Assembly (NCBI GenBank): GCA_964386005.1
Contig: CAYLSB010000051.1
Span: 1 to 35,530 of the forward strand
Direction of reading: 5' to 3'
Source: FEN-1350 sp964386005
GTDB taxonomy: Bacteria > Planctomycetota > Phycisphaerae > Sedimentisphaerales > Anaerohalosphaeraceae
DNA: 35,530 nucleotides
This document shows, piece after piece, positions 31,643 to 35,530 of this stretch; position 1 is the stretch's first letter; each line of letters starts with the position of its first letter. A program made the translations under genes and the position numbers. Below the pieces are notes generated by a model that saw only the letters and a list, made by a program, of their open reading frames with translations, did not search any database and was not told the origin of the DNA.

Positions 31643-33352
31643 ATGAAGACCCATCCGTTCATTCCCATTATGATGTCGTTGCTGGTGATCCTATTCGGTT
31701 TGCTGGGATGGAGGGTATATTACCTTCAAACCGTTTGCCGGGACATGTATCTGCAACAAGGTCAGCGTGCCCAACATGCGACGGTTATCGAGTATCCCAA
31801 GCGGGGTGATATCCTGGATCGGCGGGCACGGGTCCTGGCGGGCAGCGGCAAAGTGGAAGTCGTATTCGCCGAGCCGAGGGCGTTTAAGGACAACGATCAC
31901 GTGATGGAGGTCTCGCAACAATTACAGGATATCCTCGGCGTTCCGGGTCCCGATCTGTGTGCCAGGATTCAGGACAGCCGTAATCCGGGTTTTGCCCGTA
32001 TCGTTGAAAACATCAATGCGGATCAGCGACAGGAAATACTCCATGCGCGCTTGAACGGAATCGGGATTCAGGGATCCTGGCGGCGGTCCTATCCGATGGG
32101 ATCGCTGACCAGTCATGTGATCGGATTTGTAGGCAGCGATCAGAAGGGGCTTGCGGGGATCGAACAGCGATACGAGTCGTATTTGCACGGTTCGGCGGGT
32201 AGCGATGTGATGGTGGTGGATGTTCTGCGGCGGCCGATTCGAATGGATTCAAAAGAAAGCCGTGCGGTGCAGGACGGGTATTCGCTGGTACTGACGATTG
32301 ACAGCGTGATTCAGGAGATCGTGCGCAAGGCGCTACAAAAGCAGATCCGGGAATACGAAGCCCAGTACGGTCTGGCGATTGTAATGGATCCCTGGACGGG
32401 TGAGATTCTGGCTCTGGTTTCGCTTCCGGATTTCGATCCGTCGGAATTTTCGACGGCAGCGGAAAAGAAGAACGAACCGTTGAAGAACCGAACGATTTCC
32501 GATCCTTACGAACCGGGCAGCATCTTCAAGCCGATTGTGGCGGCGGTGGGACTTCAGGAAAAGGCGATCGGATACAATGACGTGATCTATTGCGAAAACG
32601 GTTACTTTGTTCGCTACAAGATCGGCGAATATATGAATCATGTTTACGGCAACCTCAGCGTCAAACAGATCATCGCCAAATCGAGTAATATCGGCATGGC
32701 CAAGATCGGCCTGAAGCTGGGAGAAAAACCTCTATACGAAGGAGTGCGACTTTTCGGTTTTGGTCAGAAAACGGGAATCGATCTGCCGGGCGAAGACGCG
32801 GGGATTTTCCGATCCCCGAAATTCTGGGATGGGTACACCGTTACCCGCGTTCCGTTTGGCCATGCGATTTCCGTAACGGCCATCCAGATCCTTCGGGCGT
32901 ATTGTATCATGGCCAACGGGGGCAGCGCGATTGCGCCGCATATTGTCAAGGCCATCGTGGATGAGCAGGGCCGAATTCGTGAGTTCATCTATCCGGCGCC
33001 GCTGGCGGGACTGGTAATCAATCCGGAGGTGGCCCGGTGGATGGTCCAGGAGGCGCTGGTAGCTGTGATCAATGAGGGAACGGGCGATCAGGCCAAACTG
33101 GAGGGAGTACAGGCATTTGGCAAGACGGGGACGGCGAATATCGCATTGCCCGGAGGCAAGGGGTATGACACGGCCAATTATATCGCGTCGTTTGTAGGGG
33201 GGGCGCCGGCGGACCGGCCGGAGGTAATGGTTCTGGTATCGATCGGCCGACCCAATCGAGCTTTGGGTAAGGGCTATTCCGGCGGGCGAGTGGCGGCGCC
33301 GGTTTTTAAAGAGATCATGGAACAAATACTGCGGTACCGAAATCCACAATAG
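31643..33352 (+). CDS. ftsI: Division-specific penicillin-binding protein (class B transpeptidase)
   Basis: The 569-residue protein has an N-terminal transmembrane helix (about 7-24), a pedestal domain with the family motif RGDILDRRARVLA, and the transpeptidase domain with all three active-site motifs: EPGSIFKP (Ser 293, Lys 296), SSN (347-349), and KTGTANI (Lys 494). It cross-links septal peptidoglycan. It follows the FtsL-like gene by 16 bases and ends the plus-strand division cluster; no murE, murF or mraY follows, unlike the standard cluster. The ATG at 31643 has only a weak ribosome site. An opposite-strand PBP gene ends 57 bases downstream. Confidence 0.93.
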   Translation: MKTHPFIPIMMSLLVILFGLLGWRVYYLQTVCRDMYLQQGQRAQHATVIEYPKRGDILDRRARVLAGSGKVEVVFAEPRAFKDNDHVMEVSQQLQDILGVPGPDLCARIQDSRNPGFARIVENINADQRQEILHARLNGIGIQGSWRRSYPMGSLTSHVIGFVGSDQKGLAGIEQRYESYLHGSAGSDVMVVDVLRRPIRMDSKESRAVQDGYSLVLTIDSVIQEIVRKALQKQIREYEAQYGLAIVMDPWTGEILALVSLPDFDPSEFSTAAEKKNEPLKNRTISDPYEPGSIFKPIVAAVGLQEKAIGYNDVIYCENGYFVRYKIGEYMNHVYGNLSVKQIIAKSSNIGMAKIGLKLGEKPLYEGVRLFGFGQKTGIDLPGEDAGIFRSPKFWDGYTVTRVPFGHAISVTAIQILRAYCIMANGGSAIAPHIVKAIVDEQGRIREFIYPAPLAGLVINPEVARWMVQEALVAVINEGTGDQAKLEGVQAFGKTGTANIALPGGKGYDTANYIASFVGGAPADRPEVMVLVSIGRPNRALGKGYSGGRVAAPVFKEIMEQILRYRNPQ

Positions 33353-33409
33353 GTTTTCATGAGGACGATGGTTTGCCGACGGACCGAATCGGGATCAGGC
33401 GGCCGGATA

Positions 33410-35476
33410 TCACCGCGCGGGCGATCCGATGTATCCGAGATCATTGCACAGTTCGAGTATCTTCTTTCCGATCGGGCAGGCATCGCGGGCTCCGCTGGCT
33501 CCAGCTTCTACGAGGATGGCAACGCTTATAGCGCGGCCGGCCGAGTCGGTGGCAAAGCAGGCAAACCACGCATGAGCGGGTCGTTGGGTCGATCCGGTCT
33601 TTCCGTAAATTTTCATGGATCGTTGAGCAAAATCGCTTCCGGAAAATACCTTATTGGCGGTTCCACCGTCTTCATAGATCACGGCCTGCATTCCATCTCG
33701 AACCACGGACATGGAAGCGGGGGAGATTGGCAGGGGAATTTCTGTTTGATCGCCCGGATCATCATCCGTAACGAATAATCGGGGATTTTTATATATACCT
33801 CCCCGAGCCAGAGCCGCATAGGCATTGGCCACCTGAAGCACAGTAACCCGTAGATTACCCTGTCCGATTCCAAACCATTTTTTTTCGGAGGATGGCATGG
33901 GGGGAATATCCTGAAAACCGGCATTACGGCTTATCACCGGCTGCATGGATATCTGGCCGGGGGATTCGGCGATCGAACGGTCCATTCCCCGAGATAGTTG
34001 AGAATCCGAGAGAATCCATTGAGGTCCGGTAAGAATCCGATGTCCAAAACCGAAATCCCACAGCCACTTCTGAAGTCCTGTGACATCAAAACGGTGAGCC
34101 AGTCGGGAAAAATAGACATTACAACTTCCACGAATGGCATTGCGACCGAAATTATCCCATTTCCAGTCGTGGCAGCTATGGAATTCACGGAACAGGAGAC
34201 AATTGGGCCAACCCTTTTCAGCCGGTACCGCTGGACAGGAAATGATCTCCGAGGCGCCGATCTTGCGTTCCTCCAGACCCGCCAACAGGATGATGGGTTT
34301 GATCGATGATCCGGGCGGGTAATGTTCGGCCAGGCACCGATTCAGCATGGGTTTTGTCGGATCCTTCAGAAAACGGGCGTACTGTTCCCGGGCGATGTTG
34401 AGATCAAACAGAGGCAGGGAAACCATAGCTAAAATGTCACCGCTTGCCACGTCCAGTACGACCACTCCCAGTCCGGCGTCGGAGTTGGGATTCTGATTCG
34501 GATCGGCGAGCAGTTTTTCGATGCGTTTCTGGAGAACGATATCGAGAGTGAGCCGGATATCCTGGCCGAGTTGTGTTATTATTTTATCTATAATATCACC
34601 ATCTTTGTCGTAGGTAACCTCTCCTCTCCGTCCACGAAGAATGATTTCGCAGACCCGTTCAATTCCGTCCTTGCCCGAAACCTCGTTGGGGAGATAACGG
34701 GCAAATTCGTCTTCGGGAAACAGGGCGTTTTCTTCCGGTTGCGCGGGACCGACCCAGCCGATAATCTGGCAGGCGGACGAACCGAAGGGGTACATTCGTT
34801 TGGCTTCCGGCAAAATCTCGACATCGACGATGCCGGCCGTTTCGACCTGCGCGGCATATCGCTGACCCTCATCCGTCAATTCAATGATGGGATAACTTTT
34901 GTGCATTTCGACGATATCAATCCTGAGGATATCGGCGAGTGACAATGCCTTGTCTTTTTCAGAATCGGGTATATTGGGGACGGACGGGAATTTTTTCCGC
35001 CAGGCCAGATGCCTCCGGAGCCGCCAAATGGTCTCGTTAATGGAACGCATGGTCTGACGGATCTCGTCGGGATCGCATTGACGAAGGGTCGAGGCGAGCT
35101 GAAGAATACGCTCCAATAGCAGTAAATCATCCGAATAGTCTTGCTGCAAGGCCAGTTCAATCTCATCCCGCGATTGACCGGGTTGAAGGGCTTGCTGGAT
35201 CATGGCCTCCCATACGCGATCATCGAGCAGGCGAGTCAGGCGATAATTCACGTGAAGATAAAAAGCCGGACTGTCATACGCCAGGACAACCTCGTTGCGA
35301 TCCTGAATGGAACCTCGAACGGTCGGGAGGACGATGGGCGTGAAGACTTCGACGCGTTTCATCCCATCCAGATTGCCTTGGCGACAAACTGTCTGAAGAA
35401 AAACCAGTCGCGCAAGACAAACGGCCACCGTCGTCAGAGTCAGAAGGATACAGAGATGCAGTCGTTGTTTATACAT
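33410..35476 (-). CDS. Penicillin-binding protein 2-like class B transpeptidase
   Basis: The 688-residue protein has a short transmembrane anchor (residues about 8-26), the TVRGSIQDRNEVVLA pedestal motif, a large insertion with charged helices (about 80-180), a GSSACQIIGWVG segment, and transpeptidase motifs PPGSSIKP (Ser 390, Lys 393), GSCN (Ser 451, Asn 453) and KTGSTQRP (about residue 640). This pattern is that of elongation-type PBP2/MrdA, which works with the RodA polymerase. No rodA or mreBCD genes are in the window. The insertion makes it larger than most PBP2 proteins (about 600-650 residues). The ATG at 35476 lacks a clear ribosome site; 54 bases remain to the window edge. Confidence 0.9.
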   Translation of the reverse strand: MYKQRLHLCILLTLTTVAVCLARLVFLQTVCRQGNLDGMKRVEVFTPIVLPTVRGSIQDRNEVVLAYDSPAFYLHVNYRLTRLLDDRVWEAMIQQALQPGQSRDEIELALQQDYSDDLLLLERILQLASTLRQCDPDEIRQTMRSINETIWRLRRHLAWRKKFPSVPNIPDSEKDKALSLADILRIDIVEMHKSYPIIELTDEGQRYAAQVETAGIVDVEILPEAKRMYPFGSSACQIIGWVGPAQPEENALFPEDEFARYLPNEVSGKDGIERVCEIILRGRRGEVTYDKDGDIIDKIITQLGQDIRLTLDIVLQKRIEKLLADPNQNPNSDAGLGVVVLDVASGDILAMVSLPLFDLNIAREQYARFLKDPTKPMLNRCLAEHYPPGSSIKPIILLAGLEERKIGASEIISCPAVPAEKGWPNCLLFREFHSCHDWKWDNFGRNAIRGSCNVYFSRLAHRFDVTGLQKWLWDFGFGHRILTGPQWILSDSQLSRGMDRSIAESPGQISMQPVISRNAGFQDIPPMPSSEKKWFGIGQGNLRVTVLQVANAYAALARGGIYKNPRLFVTDDDPGDQTEIPLPISPASMSVVRDGMQAVIYEDGGTANKVFSGSDFAQRSMKIYGKTGSTQRPAHAWFACFATDSAGRAISVAILVEAGASGARDACPIGKKILELCNDLGYIGSPAR

Positions 35477-35494
35477 AGGATTTGTAACAATATA

Positions 35495-35506
35495 ATATGA
35501 TCATAT
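35495..35506. promoter_or_regulatory. 12-base perfect palindrome upstream of the PBP2-like gene
   Basis: ATATGATCATAT lies 19 bases upstream of the start codon in an A+T-rich leader and could be an operator. The match alone proves nothing. Confidence 0.25.
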
Positions 35507-35530
35507 CATCAACATTCCGCGGGTCGAATG

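Overview
The window reads as chromosomal DNA from a free-living Gram-negative-type bacterium. The mix of large secreted glycoside hydrolases, a lipoprotein-type S41 peptidase-like protein, a beta-propeller/TPR protein with a heme-type motif, and a reduced cell-division cluster suggests Planctomycetota, possibly Phycisphaerae. This is inference from gene content only; there is no rRNA in the window. Most of it has moderate G+C and good Shine-Dalgarno sequences. The first ~1.2 kb is visibly A+T-richer.

Layout. Positions 1-1250 hold a truncated serpin gene and an HNH nuclease gene. They are followed by a mosaic of unrelated palindromic repeats (1320-1585). From 1587 to 5700, all on the minus strand, come a MarC-family membrane protein, a beta-propeller/TPR protein with a CXXCH motif, and a lipoprotein MsrA. 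A short QueG-like iron-sulfur protein follows at 5899. Next are a PPOX-family flavoprotein and a MarR regulator, whose two promoters carry the same inverted-repeat operator between -35 and -10. A TfoX N-domain protein and two unrecognised genes come next, then an ATPase remnant. A secreted GH-A clan hydrolase and a Bax inhibitor-1-like protein occupy 9953-13547. Two tRNA genes (Met and Glu), a TfoX-C-like helix-hairpin-helix protein, an S41-like lipoprotein, a small putative lipoprotein and a DUF362 protein follow. After these come a ferritin-like protein, a second PPOX protein and a secreted protein made of four tandem repeats.

The minus-strand block 20539-24132 is a proA-proB-rnd operon (proline synthesis plus RNase D). 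A tRNA-Gly gene with an abnormal G33 and a 1307-residue GH2-like enzyme follow. The right end is a cell-division/cell-wall cluster: mraZ, a 69-residue unknown gene, rsmH, a membrane-anchored LysM protein, an FtsL-like protein and ftsI. A second class B penicillin-binding protein converges on ftsI from the opposite strand. No mur genes or mraY follow ftsI.

Points most worth a second look: the MarR operator/promoter pair (7055-7592); three strong promoters whose -10 box ends only 7-10 bases before an ATG, suggesting leaderless transcripts; the tRNA-Gly lacking U33; the overlapping small gene between mraZ and rsmH; and the GH2-like enzyme that lacks the usual acid/base Asn-Glu pair.
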